Below are positions 1-9,074 of a stretch of 64,000 nt of DNA, piece by piece. The stretch spans positions 3,180,001-3,244,000 of the forward strand of contig NZ_CP121648.1 in assembly GCF_029714205.1 (NCBI RefSeq), written 5' to 3'. The position numbers and the translations under genes are program-made. This DNA is from Methylobacterium sp. CB376. Its GTDB lineage: Bacteria > Pseudomonadota > Alphaproteobacteria > Rhizobiales > Beijerinckiaceae. Position 1 is the first letter of the stretch; every line of letters starts with the position of its first letter. The notes under the pieces are model-generated. The model searched no databases, was not told the origin of the DNA, and was given only the letters and a program-made list of their open reading frames with translations.

Positions 1-315
1 GAGCGGGACGGCGTGAACCTGAAGGAGATCGGTCGGCGCCTGCAGCTGGATGCGGGCACGCTGACGCCGCTGCTCAAGCGCCTGGAGGTGAGCGGCTACG
101 TGCGGCGGCTTCGCGATCCCGAGAACGAACGTCAGCTGCGCCTGGAGCTGACCAGGGCGGGCCGGAGCCTGCGGGAGCGGGTCGGTGAGGCCCGGGAGCG
201 GATCGTGTGCGCGCTCGGCGGGTGTGAGGAGCCGATCCAGGAGCTGAAGGAGGGGCTGCTGGGGATCATCCCGAAGCTGCGCCGCCTGGAGGGGAAGCGG
301 TCCGTCCCCGATTGA
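1..315 (+). CDS. MarR-family transcriptional regulator, C-terminal part (5' end outside the window)
   Basis: The frame is open from the first base, so the gene starts upstream. The visible 104 residues are the second half of a MarR/OhrR winged helix-turn-helix protein. They hold the recognition-helix signature LDAGTLTPLLKRLE, then the wing (VRRLRDPENERQ), then the C-terminal dimerisation helix. Family members are dimeric repressors that often sense organic peroxides or phenolic compounds. The N-terminal region with the reactive cysteine used by OhrR proteins is not visible, so the inducer cannot be judged. The stop at 313-315 is followed by about 150 bases before the convergent pilus gene. 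Confidence 0.85.
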   Translation, partial: ERDGVNLKEIGRRLQLDAGTLTPLLKRLEVSGYVRRLRDPENERQLRLELTRAGRSLRERVGEARERIVCALGGCEEPIQELKEGLLGIIPKLRRLEGKRSVPD

Positions 316-471
316 CGCCGACGAGCCCGTGCTGCCGCGCCGTCCCTGCCCGGCATGCAGTGTGTGGGGTGAGCCATATCGGGCCGAACGAGGCCGACCG
401 AATCGGAGGGTTGGGCGTCGGCGTTCCGGGCACCTGGCGCGACCACGCGCGCAAGGCGCCTCCGTTTGGAA

Positions 472-1791
472 TTACTGCACCAGCTTGATCGTGCGCTTGG
501 TGGTGTTGCCGACCCCTTCCGGCACGGGGATGTCCGTCACGCCGTAGTTCGAGTTCAGGTAGAGGCTCGGACCGTCGAAGAACTCCACCTGACGCGCCAC
601 GATGATGGTGTACGCTGAGCGATCAGCAACGGGGTTGTTCGCGTCGATGATCAGGCGACCGGCCGGCAGGTAGATCGTGCCCAGCAGGTTGCGGGCGTTG
701 TTGCTGATGATCCGGTACTGCCGCATCGGCGGTGAGCCCGGTGGTGGCGGAGGCGGCGGAAGCTTGGTGTCGGACTGGACCACCACCGGCGCCGTCACGG
801 TCCGGTTCTCGAAGAACAGCAGGCCCGCCATCGGGCCGTCCTTCGGCGCGGTCAGGTCGATGCTGCTCCTGATGTCGAACAGCACCCCGCCGGCGTCCCC
901 GGTGAAGTAGAAGCCGACGTTCTGCCCGGAGATCGCCCCGTCCTTGTCGACCACGAGCGGGCCGTTGTCGATCACGTACACCCCGGCCCCGAAGGTGACC
1001 TGGGCGCCGTTGGTGACCTTCAGCCCCTTGCAGTACACCCCCGGCAGCAGCAGCAGCGTCGGCGTCTTCGCTCCGTCGACCACGAGCTGGTCGGGGAAGG
1101 TGCAACTCGGCAGCGGGGGCGGCATGCGCGCGGCGAGCGGATCGGGCCGGGCGGGACAGCCGGTCTGCAGCAGGCCCTTGACGTAGGCCCGTCCCTTGCT
1201 GATGCCGCCCGCCGAGCAGATCAGCGCGGCGTCGACCGTCGCCCCGTCCTCCAGGTGCACCGCGGCCTTGTCGCTGGAATTGCCGAACAGCCCGCAGCTG
1301 GTGGCGACGACGTTGGCGTTCTTGTGCAGGTGCATGGCGTCGGCGTGGCTGTCGTCCAGCGTCAGCAGGCACACGCGGGTGGATCCGGAGAGCTCGCCCG
1401 TGGCCTGCGCGCTGAGCTCCATGGTCGGCATGGTGAGCAGGCGACCGAACAGGCTGCGCACGGTCTCGCGGATCTCGACCTGAACCCAGCCGCGCCGGTT
1501 CTGCACGCGAGCCGTGGCGCGGGTGACGGCGGGGTCGGTTCCGCCGGCCGCCTCGTAGGCCGTGCGCACCGCCAGGTTCCGGACGTAGGTGTCCGAGCCG
1601 GCAATGGTCAGCTCACCCGCGGCGGCGAGCGCGGCCGTGTCGACGGCCTTCTGCAGCTCGGTCCTTCGCTTGTGGATGCGGGCGTATTCGAGGGCGGCGC
1701 CGGAGCCGGCCACCAGCATCGGCAGGCACAGGCCGAGGATCAGCGCCGCAGCCCCGGCCCGGTCCGCAAGAAAGGTTTTCAGTGACCGCAT
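472..1791 (-). CDS. TadG/TadE-like Flp-pilus assembly protein
   Basis: The product has 439 residues. A short basic N-terminus is followed by one hydrophobic segment (about residues 10-32, GAAALILGLCLPML) and a helix rich in Ala, Arg and Asp (YARIHKRRTELQKAVDTAA). This is the layout of TadE/TadG pseudopilin-like proteins that anchor the Flp pilus machine in the inner membrane. The periplasmic part is unusual for a pilin. It has Cys-containing segments, a long beta-rich region and a proline run (LPPPPPPPGSPP) near residue 345. A longer frame reaches 1920, but the ATG at 1791 begins the typical MRSLKTF segment. It lies downstream of the VWA TadG gene on the same strand, with a 193-bp gap. Confidence 0.75.
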   Translation of the reverse strand: MRSLKTFLADRAGAAALILGLCLPMLVAGSGAALEYARIHKRRTELQKAVDTAALAAAGELTIAGSDTYVRNLAVRTAYEAAGGTDPAVTRATARVQNRRGWVQVEIRETVRSLFGRLLTMPTMELSAQATGELSGSTRVCLLTLDDSHADAMHLHKNANVVATSCGLFGNSSDKAAVHLEDGATVDAALICSAGGISKGRAYVKGLLQTGCPARPDPLAARMPPPLPSCTFPDQLVVDGAKTPTLLLLPGVYCKGLKVTNGAQVTFGAGVYVIDNGPLVVDKDGAISGQNVGFYFTGDAGGVLFDIRSSIDLTAPKDGPMAGLLFFENRTVTAPVVVQSDTKLPPPPPPPGSPPMRQYRIISNNARNLLGTIYLPAGRLIIDANNPVADRSAYTIIVARQVEFFDGPSLYLNSNYGVTDIPVPEGVGNTTKRTIKLVQ

Positions 1792-1984
1792 CACCGGAGG
1801 TCCCGCTCCCGCCCCAAGCTTGGGCCGAACTGGAAAGGTTGGATTTCTGATCGTGCTCCGGCGGTGCCCGATGAGACGGGCGCCACGATGCGGCTCGCCC
1901 GGTCTCGGGCGACGCCGCAACCGGCGCGCGGGGAGGCTCCGTCACCCCGTGGCGATACGCCGATCACGCCGGCCGGGAGCCGGG

Positions 1985-3283
1985 TTACTGGGTCAGTCGC
2001 GGTTGTGAGACCGTCCGCTGGAACAGCGTCGTCATCGCGTCCGCGATGCCCTGGGTCGGGCTGACCTCGAAGTACAGGCCCGGCGAGGCGCAGCCCTGCA
2101 TGGCGCTTGGCAGCGTCGCCTGGAACGGCGCGATCCAGGTGTTGTACCAGTCGTTGGTCGGCAGCGGCAGGTAAGTCGTGTACAGCACCGCGATCTTGAT
2201 GCCCCGGTTCTTGAGCGTGGTGCAGTTCGCCAGCGTCAGCGGCTCCTGGCAGCGCCCCCCCGTGGTCTTGCGGGTGCAGGTCGAGGGATAGTAGGCGTCC
2301 GCCACGCCGTCGGAGACCAGGAACACCACCTTCTGCGGCGTCAGGGCGGTGGAGCCGTCGCCGGCGACGTCGATCTTGCCGTTCAGGCTCTGGAAGACGC
2401 CATCGAAGTCCGTGCACTGGTCGTTGTTGTAGCCGGGCTTCTGGATGGTCATGAGATCGATGGCCTGCGCGTTGGTCTTGGCGGCCGCGAGGTCCGAGCT
2501 CAGGGGGCTGACGGTGGTGAGCCCGACCGACGCGCAGTCCGCGCCCATCGTGTAGAGCGCCGTCCGGAACTGGCCGGGGACGAGGGCGGTGTTGGCGGCG
2601 GTGTCCATCAGGCGCTGGGTGGCCTGCCGGACCACGTCGATCCGCATGGTCACGCCGAGCGACTTGGCGAGGTGGTAGTAGTCGCTGTTCCCGGCCGACA
2701 GGTCGTGGCAGGCGAACGCGCACTTGTCCGGGGTGCGGCTCACCATGGTGCTGATGTCGGCGCTGGTCGCTCCGACGCCCATGGAGGGCGAGTTGTCGAG
2801 GAGGAGGTAGAAATCCATGTAGATCGGCACGGCGGACTTGGAGGCGGCGTTGCCGCTGACGGAGAGGGTGCGCATGCCGAGGATGCCCGAGAAGGCGGTC
2901 CTGTAGCTGGCGGTGTAGGACAGGGTCGCCGCGCGCACGCCGAGCAGGTCGATGACGACGGCGTCGGCCGAGACGCCGCTGATGTCCGGCATGGTCTGGA
3001 TATTCTTGAGGAATGCGTCCCGAACCCGTGCCTGGGCGCTGAGCATGTCGAGGCTCATGGCGGCCTTGTTGGTGACCGACAGGACCGCGGCATCGGCGGC
3101 GGCGGCGAGGTCGGATCGTGCGGCGGAGACTCTCGCGTAATCGACGCTGACGCCCATCGCCACCATCATGGGCAGGAGCAACAGGCCGAACACGAAGCCG
3201 ACGCTGCCCGAGCGCCCCGTGGACCATTCGGCACAGATGCGCCTCAAGGTGGGGACAGGGCGAGATGACACCTGCCTGGGCAT
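1985..3283 (-). CDS. TadG-like pilus protein with von Willebrand factor A domain
   Basis: The product has 432 residues. A hydrophobic segment at residues 28-47 is followed by the VDYARVSAARSDLAAAADAA helix typical of TadE/TadG proteins. A VWA domain begins near residue 157. Its metal-ion-dependent adhesion site is visible as D163-x-S165-x-S167 (DNSPS), and VFLVSDGVAD is the later VWA strand. TadG proteins are exported or membrane-anchored parts of the tight-adherence (Flp) pilus system. The core genes tadA, tadB, tadC, cpaB and cpaC are not in the window, so this is an outlying pilus or adhesion locus. A longer overlapping frame from 3557 is a shadow in another frame. Confidence 0.8.
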   Translation of the reverse strand: MPRQVSSRPVPTLRRICAEWSTGRSGSVGFVFGLLLLPMMVAMGVSVDYARVSAARSDLAAAADAAVLSVTNKAAMSLDMLSAQARVRDAFLKNIQTMPDISGVSADAVVIDLLGVRAATLSYTASYRTAFSGILGMRTLSVSGNAASKSAVPIYMDFYLLLDNSPSMGVGATSADISTMVSRTPDKCAFACHDLSAGNSDYYHLAKSLGVTMRIDVVRQATQRLMDTAANTALVPGQFRTALYTMGADCASVGLTTVSPLSSDLAAAKTNAQAIDLMTIQKPGYNNDQCTDFDGVFQSLNGKIDVAGDGSTALTPQKVVFLVSDGVADAYYPSTCTRKTTGGRCQEPLTLANCTTLKNRGIKIAVLYTTYLPLPTNDWYNTWIAPFQATLPSAMQGCASPGLYFEVSPTQGIADAMTTLFQRTVSQPRLTQ

Positions 3284-3652
3284 CGATGCAGCTCCTGACC
3301 CGGCCGCCCAGCCCGGCTGACCGAATTTGATCTGATCGTGAGATACAGCTCATGATCTTAAATTTTGATTGATATTTCCGGGATGATGCATCGTCCGTAA
3401 TATATTGATAAGGCGGCGGTCCAGCATCACATGTCCGAGCTGTAGCGTTAGAAACTGAGGCTTGACCTTCTGATCCTGAGAGGGCGCAGCCCGGCCCGGG
3501 CCGGCAGCCGAACCGGATGTCCAGAACGATGGGACATTGTTGTCGAACGCCGGCCAAGGGTGCCGATTACGACCCGATCCCTCAGAAGCCCATCGAGCTC
3601 TCACCTAGACTCGAGCGAGACACACCACCTGAACTCAGGTGCGGCGCTGCAT
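3284..3652. other. Intergenic, promoter side of the TadG genes
   Basis: This is 369 bp without a convincing gene. The part next to the TadG start (about 3340-3420) is markedly AT-richer than its surroundings (taaattttgattgatatt, taatatattgataa). It probably carries the promoter for the minus-strand pilus genes. No clear operator or terminator was recognised. Confidence 0.5.
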
Positions 3653-3747
3653 CTGAGAGCCCTTTTGGACAATGAGGTATCGGGGTTCCGCGCGGGCGGA
3701 GGGCATGGTTCAAGCTCGGGATGTGGACCGAGCAGAGCCGTGGCCGG

Positions 3748-4652
3748 ATGGCCGAGATTGCCAGGAAGACCGAGCGGTACCGGTCTGATCTCACGGACGA
3801 GGAGTGGGCGCGGATCGCTCCCCCGATGCCCCGCCCGAGCCGGCGCGGACGGCCGCGGCGCGTGGATCTGCGCGGGGTCGTGAATGCCTTGCGCTCCCGC
3901 GTGCGTGCGGGCTGCGGGTGGGAGATGCTGCCGACCGAGTTTGGCCCATGGCAGACGGTCGACGGGTGGTTCCGTCGCGTGATGCGGCGCTTCCTGGTCC
4001 AGACCATCCACGACCTCGCCCTGATGTGCGACCGGGAGCGGGCCGGCCGCGAGGCGAGCCCCTCCGCTACCGTCGTGGACAGCCAGTCGGTCAATGTGCC
4101 GGCGCCTGGGGCTGCGCGGGGCTACGACGCCGCCAAGAAGGTGACCGGCCGCAAGCGCCACACCGCCGTCGACACGAACGGGCGGCGGCTGATGGTGAAC
4201 TTGAGCCCGGCGGAGATCTCAGACCCGGCTGGAGACCAAGTCATCCTCGACGCCATCCGCAAGCGCTGGCCGTGGGTGACGCACCTCTTCGCCGACGGCG
4301 CCTACGACCGGCTCCAGCCCATGGACAAGGCCGCCTCCCTCGACTTTTCAGTCGAGGTCGTGCGCCGATGCGACGAGGCCGCCGGCTTCCAGGTCTTGCC
4401 CCGCCGCTGGGTCGTGGAGCGCAGCTTCGGCTGGTGATCCGGGATCCGCTTGATCGAAGCGGATCCCGGATCACCAGCCCGCGCGGCGCCTGAGCGAAGC
4501 CCAAATCCGCCATCCCGAAGGGATCAAGCGGATTTGGTATGACACGCGGGCGCCGCCTCGTGCGCGACTACGAGCAACGCCTCGACGTCTCCGAGGCCAT
4601 AATCCTCATCGCCATGGGCGCCATCCTTCTGCGACGGACAGCACATCACTGA
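3748..4652 (+). pseudogene. IS5-family transposase, split by a palindromic repeat
   Basis: The first part (MAEIARKTERYRSDL..., start at 3748; an upstream ATG lies at 3721) is a standard IS5 transposase. The DDE residues lie in VVDSQS, LFADGAYD and RRWVVER. The frame stops at 4435-4437, exactly where a 104-bp repeat begins. After the repeat, the ATG at 4539 resumes the expected tail (MTRGRRLVRDYEQRLDVSEA... LRRTAHH) up to the TGA at 4650-4652. Removing 4435-4538 restores one continuous frame. The truncated protein still has all catalytic residues but lacks the last 37 residues. Whether it remains active cannot be told. Confidence 0.85.
4435..4538 (+). repeat. Double-hairpin palindromic repeat, copy 1 (inside the IS5 transposase)
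   Basis: The element begins with a perfect 17-bp stem, TGATCCGGGATCCGCTT, a 5-base loop and the complementary arm (4435-4473). A conserved core (GCGGCGCCTGAGCGAAGCC) follows. A second, imperfect hairpin with outer arms CCAAATCCGC and GCGGATTTGG (4501-4537) closes it. The last two sections match copy 3 (50335-50438, opposite strand) almost base for base. It contains no gene. TGGT occurs at both edges, but excising 104 bp is what restores the frame. Confidence 0.85.
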
Positions 4653-4668
4653 CTTCTCAAAAAGACTC

Positions 4669-6288
4669 TCAGCACACGACGGCCTGACCGTCGCGCCGCG
4701 GATCACTCGCCGCGACGTAGCCATCCTCATCCGGATCGCCCATGCGCCAGATGAACTGGCCGGCCCCGAAATCCTGATAGCTGTCGTTGATCACCTCGAT
4801 GCGGTGGCCGCGCTCGGCCAGCGCCCGCACCGTCTCGGACGGCATGGTCGATTCGGCGTTGATGCTGAGCCCCTCATTCACGCGCCAGCGCGGCGCGTCG
4901 CAGGCGGCCTGCGGGTTCTGGTGGTGATCGAGCATGCGCACCAGCGTCTGCACGTGGCCCTGCGGCTGCATGTTGCCGCCCATCACGCCGAAGCTCATCA
5001 CCGGCGCGCCGTCCTTGGTCAGGAAACCCGGGATGATGGTGTGGAAGGGCCGCTTGCCCGGCGCCACCACGTTGGGGCTGCCCGGATCGAGGTGGAAGCC
5101 GTAGCCGCGGTTCTGCAGGGACAGACCCCATTCGGGCACCACGACCCCGGAGCCGAAGCCCATGAAGTTCGACTGGATATAGCTCACCATCATCCCCGAG
5201 GAATCGGCCGTGGTGAGGTAGATCGTGCCGCCGCTCGCCGGATTACCGGGGCCGAAATCCTGGGCCTTCGTCCGGTCGATCAGCCTGCCCCGCGCCCGGA
5301 GATAGGTGGGATCGAGCATCTCGTCCGGCGTGATCGTCATGCCCGAAGGATCGGCCACGTAGCGGTAGGTGTCACTGAACGCGAGCTTCATCGCCTCGAT
5401 CTGCAGGTGCTGGCTCTCGGGCCCGTCGGGCGGCAGCGAGCCGAGGTCGAACTCCGCGAGGATGCCGAGCGCGATCTGCGCGGCGATGCCCTGCCCGTTC
5501 GGCGGGATCTCGTGGAGCGTGTAGCCGCGATAGTCCTGGCCAGTCGGCTCGACCCATTCGGGGCAATATGCAGCGAGATCCGCCACCGTCATGGCCCCGC
5601 CGTGCTCAGCCGCGTGGCGGGCGGTCGCCTCGGCGATCTCGCCCGCGTAGAAAGCCCGGCCCCTCGTCTCGGCCACGGCCCGCAGCGTCCGGGCGATGCC
5701 CGGCAGCCGCACCCGCTCGCCGACCTCCGGGGCGCGGCCGCGGGGCAGGAACACCTCGGCGAAGCCCGGCTGGCCGGCAAGCTCCGGAACCTGGGCGGCG
5801 GCCGCCCATTTCTGCTGCACCACGATCGGCGCGAGGTAGCCGCGCTCGGCGATCTCGATCGCCGGCTCCATCAGGTCGGCGAAGGGCAGGCGCCCGAAGC
5901 GCTCGCTGAGCGCCACCCAGGCCGCGACGGCGCCCGGCACCGTCACCGAATCCCAGCCGCGCATGGGCGGGCGGGCCGCCTCCCCGTACTTGCGGCGGAA
6001 GTAGTCCGGGGTCCAGGCGGCGGGCGCGCCACCGGAGGCGTTCAGCCCGTGAAGCCGCTGGCCGTCCCACAGGATGCAGAAGGCGTCCGAGCCGAGGCCA
6101 TTGCTGCATGGCTCGGTGATGGTCTTGGCGGCGGCGGTCGCGATGGCGGCGTCGACCGCGTTGCCGCCCCGCCAGATCATCTTGAGCCCGGCCTGGGCGG
6201 CGAGCGCGTGCGAGGTCGCCACCACGTTGCGGCCGAAGATTGGCATGCGCAGCGAGGGATAGCCGTGGTTCCAGACGAAGGGCTTCAT
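4669..6288 (-). CDS. ggt: Gamma-glutamyltransferase family protein (Ntn hydrolase)
   Basis: The product has 539 residues. It carries the family hallmarks: an N-terminal WRGGNAVDAAIATAA block, the GLGSDAF block, a DYRGYTLHEIPPNGQG block and the small-subunit start SGGTIYL, where Thr at about position 355 should be the autoprocessing nucleophile. The glycine-rich GVMGGNMQPQGHVQ loop follows. Family enzymes cleave or transfer gamma-glutamyl groups or deacylate related amides. There is no signal peptide, which suggests a cytoplasmic member. The start at 6288 gives the usual N-terminus; the long upstream extension is a shadow. The 3' end runs into the IS5 end, so the last residue or two (...GQAVVC) are probably altered. 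It is divergent from a peptide importer, which suggests use of imported gamma-glutamyl or acyl peptides. Confidence 0.9.
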   Translation of the reverse strand: MKPFVWNHGYPSLRMPIFGRNVVATSHALAAQAGLKMIWRGGNAVDAAIATAAAKTITEPCSNGLGSDAFCILWDGQRLHGLNASGGAPAAWTPDYFRRKYGEAARPPMRGWDSVTVPGAVAAWVALSERFGRLPFADLMEPAIEIAERGYLAPIVVQQKWAAAAQVPELAGQPGFAEVFLPRGRAPEVGERVRLPGIARTLRAVAETRGRAFYAGEIAEATARHAAEHGGAMTVADLAAYCPEWVEPTGQDYRGYTLHEIPPNGQGIAAQIALGILAEFDLGSLPPDGPESQHLQIEAMKLAFSDTYRYVADPSGMTITPDEMLDPTYLRARGRLIDRTKAQDFGPGNPASGGTIYLTTADSSGMMVSYIQSNFMGFGSGVVVPEWGLSLQNRGYGFHLDPGSPNVVAPGKRPFHTIIPGFLTKDGAPVMSFGVMGGNMQPQGHVQTLVRMLDHHQNPQAACDAPRWRVNEGLSINAESTMPSETVRALAERGHRIEVINDSYQDFGAGQFIWRMGDPDEDGYVAASDPRRDGQAVVC

Positions 6289-6525
6289 CGATTCGCGTCC
6301 GTGGGTTCCGGGTCCGCGCCGCGGGGCTCCGCGAGCGATTCGAAGGCCCTGGTGCGCCGCTCTCCCGGGCGACGCAAGTTGCTCCGCGCGAGGCACCCCT
6401 TGGCGCGGCCGCCGCTTGGAACACGGTGTGCCACAGGGCCGCCGGTTTGCGACCTTGACGCGCCCGCCTCGGCGCCGGACGCTTCCGGCACGATCCGCCT
6501 TCCACCAAACGGACAGGACACCCGG

Positions 6526-8013
6526 ATGCTGCGCCTTGCCGCCTGCCTCATCGCCGGGCTCGCACTCACCGCACCGCTCTCGGCCCAGACCCTGCGCTAC
6601 GGCATGATGGAGGATCCGGACGCCCTCGACCCGACCCTGGCGCGCACCTTCGCAGGCCGCATGGTCTTCGCCGCGCTCTGCGACAAGCTCGTCGATATCG
6701 GCCCCGACCTGAAGCTGGTGCCCCAGCTCGCCACCAAGTGGGAGCTCTCGGCCGACGAGAAGACCCTCACCATGACGCTCCGGCCAGGGGTCAGATTTCA
6801 CGACGGCGAGCCCGTGAACGCCGCGGCCGCCAAGTACTCGATCGAGCGCCACCTGAAGATGCCGGGCTCACAGCGTCGTGGCGAGATCGCGCCGATCGAC
6901 TCCGTCGAGGCTGTGGACGACCTCACCTTCAAGATCAACCTGAAGCAGCCCTTCGCGCCCCTGATGGCACAATTCACCGACCGGGCCGGCATGCTGGTCT
7001 CGCCCAAGGCCGCCGAGCGGCTCGGCGACAAGTTCGCCACCGACCCCGTCTGCGCCGGCCCGTTCCGGTTCGTGGAGCGGGTCCCGCAGGACCGCATCGT
7101 GGTCAAGCGCTTCCCCGACTACTGGAACAAGGACCAGATCCACATCCAGCGCGTCGAGTTCCGGCCGATCCCCGACACCACGGTGCGGCTGACGAACCTG
7201 CGGGCCGGCCAGCTCGACCTGCTCGAGCGCCTCGCCCCCACCGACGCGCCGCAGGTGGCGCGCGACGCCAAGCTCAAGCTCGCCTCGACCTACGAGCTCG
7301 GCTTCCAATCGGTCCTGTTCAACACGGCCAAAGCCGGCTCGCCCATCGCCGACCCGCGGGTGCGCGCCGCCTTCGAGCTGTCGCTCGACCGGAACGCCAT
7401 CAGCCAGGTCGTGTTCAACGGCGAGTTCCTGCCCGGCAACCAATGGGTCTCGCCGAAGCACCCGGACTACGTGAAGGACTACCCGATCCCGAAGCGCGAC
7501 GTGGCCAAGGCCAAGGCGCTGCTCGCGGAGGCGGGCCAGCCCAAGCCTCAGATCACCATGATGGTCTACGCCAACAGCGAGGCGCCGCAGGTCGGCCAGG
7601 TCATCCAGGCGATGACCAAGGAGGCGGGCTTCGAGGTGAAGCTGCAGGCGACCGACTTCACCACCGCCCTCGATCTGGCCGACAAGGGCAACTACGAGGC
7701 CTATCTCTACAACTGGAGCGGCCGACCGGATCCCGACGGCAACACCTTCAGCTTTCTCAGCTGCAAGGCGCCGCTCAACTACCCGCGCTACTGCAGCCCC
7801 GAGGCCGACGCGGCGCTCCAGGCCGAGCGCGGCTCGGTCGATCCGGAGAAGCGCAGGGCGGCCTGGAAGGCGCTCGCCGACAAGGTGCTCACCGACCGTC
7901 CAAGCGTCTACTTGATGCACCGCAAACTGCTCTGGGCTTACAGCCCGAAGATCAGCGGCTTCGTCCCTTATCCGGACGGGCTCGTGCGCTTCACCGGGCT
8001 GACGCTGAACTGA
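6526..8013 (+). CDS. Peptide/nickel-type ABC transporter substrate-binding protein (SBP family 5)
   Basis: The product has 495 residues. A signal peptide is visible (about residues 1-20, cleavage after LSA). The mature protein has the family 5 layout: MMEDPDALDPTLAR near the N-terminus, the LVPQLATKWELSADEKTLTMTLR block, VRFHDGEPVNA, and a C-terminal YLYNWSGRPDPDGN segment. Such periplasmic proteins bind di- or oligopeptides, glutathione or related ligands and deliver them to a DppBC-like permease. It is the first gene of a five-gene operon (SBP, two permeases, two ATPases). The divergent gamma-glutamyltransferase hints that the ligand may be gamma-glutamyl-like. That link is inference from context. 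Confidence 0.92.
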   Translation: MLRLAACLIAGLALTAPLSAQTLRYGMMEDPDALDPTLARTFAGRMVFAALCDKLVDIGPDLKLVPQLATKWELSADEKTLTMTLRPGVRFHDGEPVNAAAAKYSIERHLKMPGSQRRGEIAPIDSVEAVDDLTFKINLKQPFAPLMAQFTDRAGMLVSPKAAERLGDKFATDPVCAGPFRFVERVPQDRIVVKRFPDYWNKDQIHIQRVEFRPIPDTTVRLTNLRAGQLDLLERLAPTDAPQVARDAKLKLASTYELGFQSVLFNTAKAGSPIADPRVRAAFELSLDRNAISQVVFNGEFLPGNQWVSPKHPDYVKDYPIPKRDVAKAKALLAEAGQPKPQITMMVYANSEAPQVGQVIQAMTKEAGFEVKLQATDFTTALDLADKGNYEAYLYNWSGRPDPDGNTFSFLSCKAPLNYPRYCSPEADAALQAERGSVDPEKRRAAWKALADKVLTDRPSVYLMHRKLLWAYSPKISGFVPYPDGLVRFTGLTLN

Positions 8014-8026
8014 CGCTGCGGTTCTG

Positions 8027-8971
8027 ATGCTACGCTTTCTGGCCCATCGCCTCGCGCTCGCCGTCCCGACGCTCATTCTCGCCTCGATGATCATCTTCGC
8101 CCTGCAGCAATTGCTGCCGGGCGACGTGGCGACTGCGCTCACCGGCGAGGAGCGCGACCCCGAGGTGATCGCCTTCATCCGGCGAAAGTACCACCTCGAT
8201 CAGCCGCTCCCGGTGCGTTACGCCTACTGGGCGTCCGGCGTGCTGCGGGGCGATCTCGGCGTCTCGGTGCGCCTGCAAAAGCCGGTGGCCGAGCTCGTCC
8301 TCGAGAAGCTGCCGGTGACCCTGGAACTCGCCTGCCTCGCCATGCTGGTGGCGCTCGCGATCGGCGTGCCCATGGGCATCCTCTCGGCGGTCAAGCGCGG
8401 CACCTGGGCGGACGCTGCGGCCAACGCGATTGCTCTCTGGGGCCTCTCGATCCCGAACTTCTGGCTCGGCATCCTCCTGATCCTGCTGTTCTCGGTGCAT
8501 CTCGGCTGGCTGCCGGCCTCAGGCTACGTGCCGCCGGGCGAGAGCCTGATCGACAATCTCGAGGCCATGGCGATGCCGGCCTTCGTCCTCGGCAACGCCA
8601 TCGCGGCGGTGATGATGCGCCACACGCGTGCGGCGATGCTCGGCGTGCTCGGCGCCGACTACGTGCGCACCGCCCGCGCCAAGGGCGTGTCGCCCCTGCG
8701 GCTCGTGCTGCGCCACGCCCTGCCGAACGCGGCGATCCCCATCATCACGCTCGGGGCGCTGGAATTCGGGCAGCTTCTCTCGGGGGCGGTTCTCACCGAG
8801 CAGGTCTTCTCCGTGCCGGGCTTCGGCAAGCTGATGGTGGACGCCGTGTTCAACCGGGACTTCGCCACCGTGCAGGGCGTCGTGATCTGCACCGCCGCGA
8901 CCTACATCGCCCTCAACCTCGCCGCCGACGTGCTATCGGCCGTGGTCAACCCGAAGCTGCGCCGGGCATGA
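8027..8971 (+). CDS. Peptide ABC transporter permease, DppB type
   Basis: The product has 314 residues and begins 13 bp after the binding-protein gene. It is an inner-membrane permease of the DppB/OppB family. An N-terminal span (LAVPTLILASMIIFALQQLLPG) and the family signature near residues 60-85 (YWASGVLRGDLGVSVR) are followed by five further spans. The EAA loop that contacts the ATPases is visible as DYVRTARAKGVSPLRLVLRH. The C-terminal LTEQVFSVPGFG is also typical. With the DppC-like partner it forms the channel for substrate delivered by the upstream binding protein. Confidence 0.93.
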   Translation: MLRFLAHRLALAVPTLILASMIIFALQQLLPGDVATALTGEERDPEVIAFIRRKYHLDQPLPVRYAYWASGVLRGDLGVSVRLQKPVAELVLEKLPVTLELACLAMLVALAIGVPMGILSAVKRGTWADAAANAIALWGLSIPNFWLGILLILLFSVHLGWLPASGYVPPGESLIDNLEAMAMPAFVLGNAIAAVMMRHTRAAMLGVLGADYVRTARAKGVSPLRLVLRHALPNAAIPIITLGALEFGQLLSGAVLTEQVFSVPGFGKLMVDAVFNRDFATVQGVVICTAATYIALNLAADVLSAVVNPKLRRA

Positions 8972-9074
8972 GGGGGGTGGATGACATGCCGGAACCTGCG
9001 CCGATCCACTCTCCTGAACAGGTGAAGGGCGGCGCCGAGCGATCGCGAACAGCGCGCGAGGACGCTCGACGCCG

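Larger units (their letters stand above)
3653..4672 (+). mobile_element. IS5-family insertion sequence, interrupted by a 104-bp repeat
   Basis: Imperfect terminal inverted repeats are visible: CTGAGAGCCCTTTTG at 3653 and, on the other strand, CTGAGAGTCTTTTTG ending at 4672. They enclose a single DDE transposase frame. Without the inserted repeat the element would be about 916 bp, a usual size for the IS427/IS1031-like groups of IS5. No certain target duplication was seen. The right end overlaps the 3' end of the gamma-glutamyltransferase gene: its TGA stop (minus strand, 4669-4671) lies inside the terminal repeat. Confidence 0.75.

Noticed and set aside
1791..3557. A 588-residue minus-strand frame covering both TadG genes
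   Set aside because: Composition is Arg/His/Pro-rich with no motif, and it overlaps two recognisable genes in other frames.
4804..8013. A 1069-residue plus-strand frame running through the gamma-glutamyltransferase gene into the binding protein
   Set aside because: Only the part from 6526 encodes a known protein. The upstream part is the antisense shadow of gamma-glutamyltransferase in high-GC DNA.
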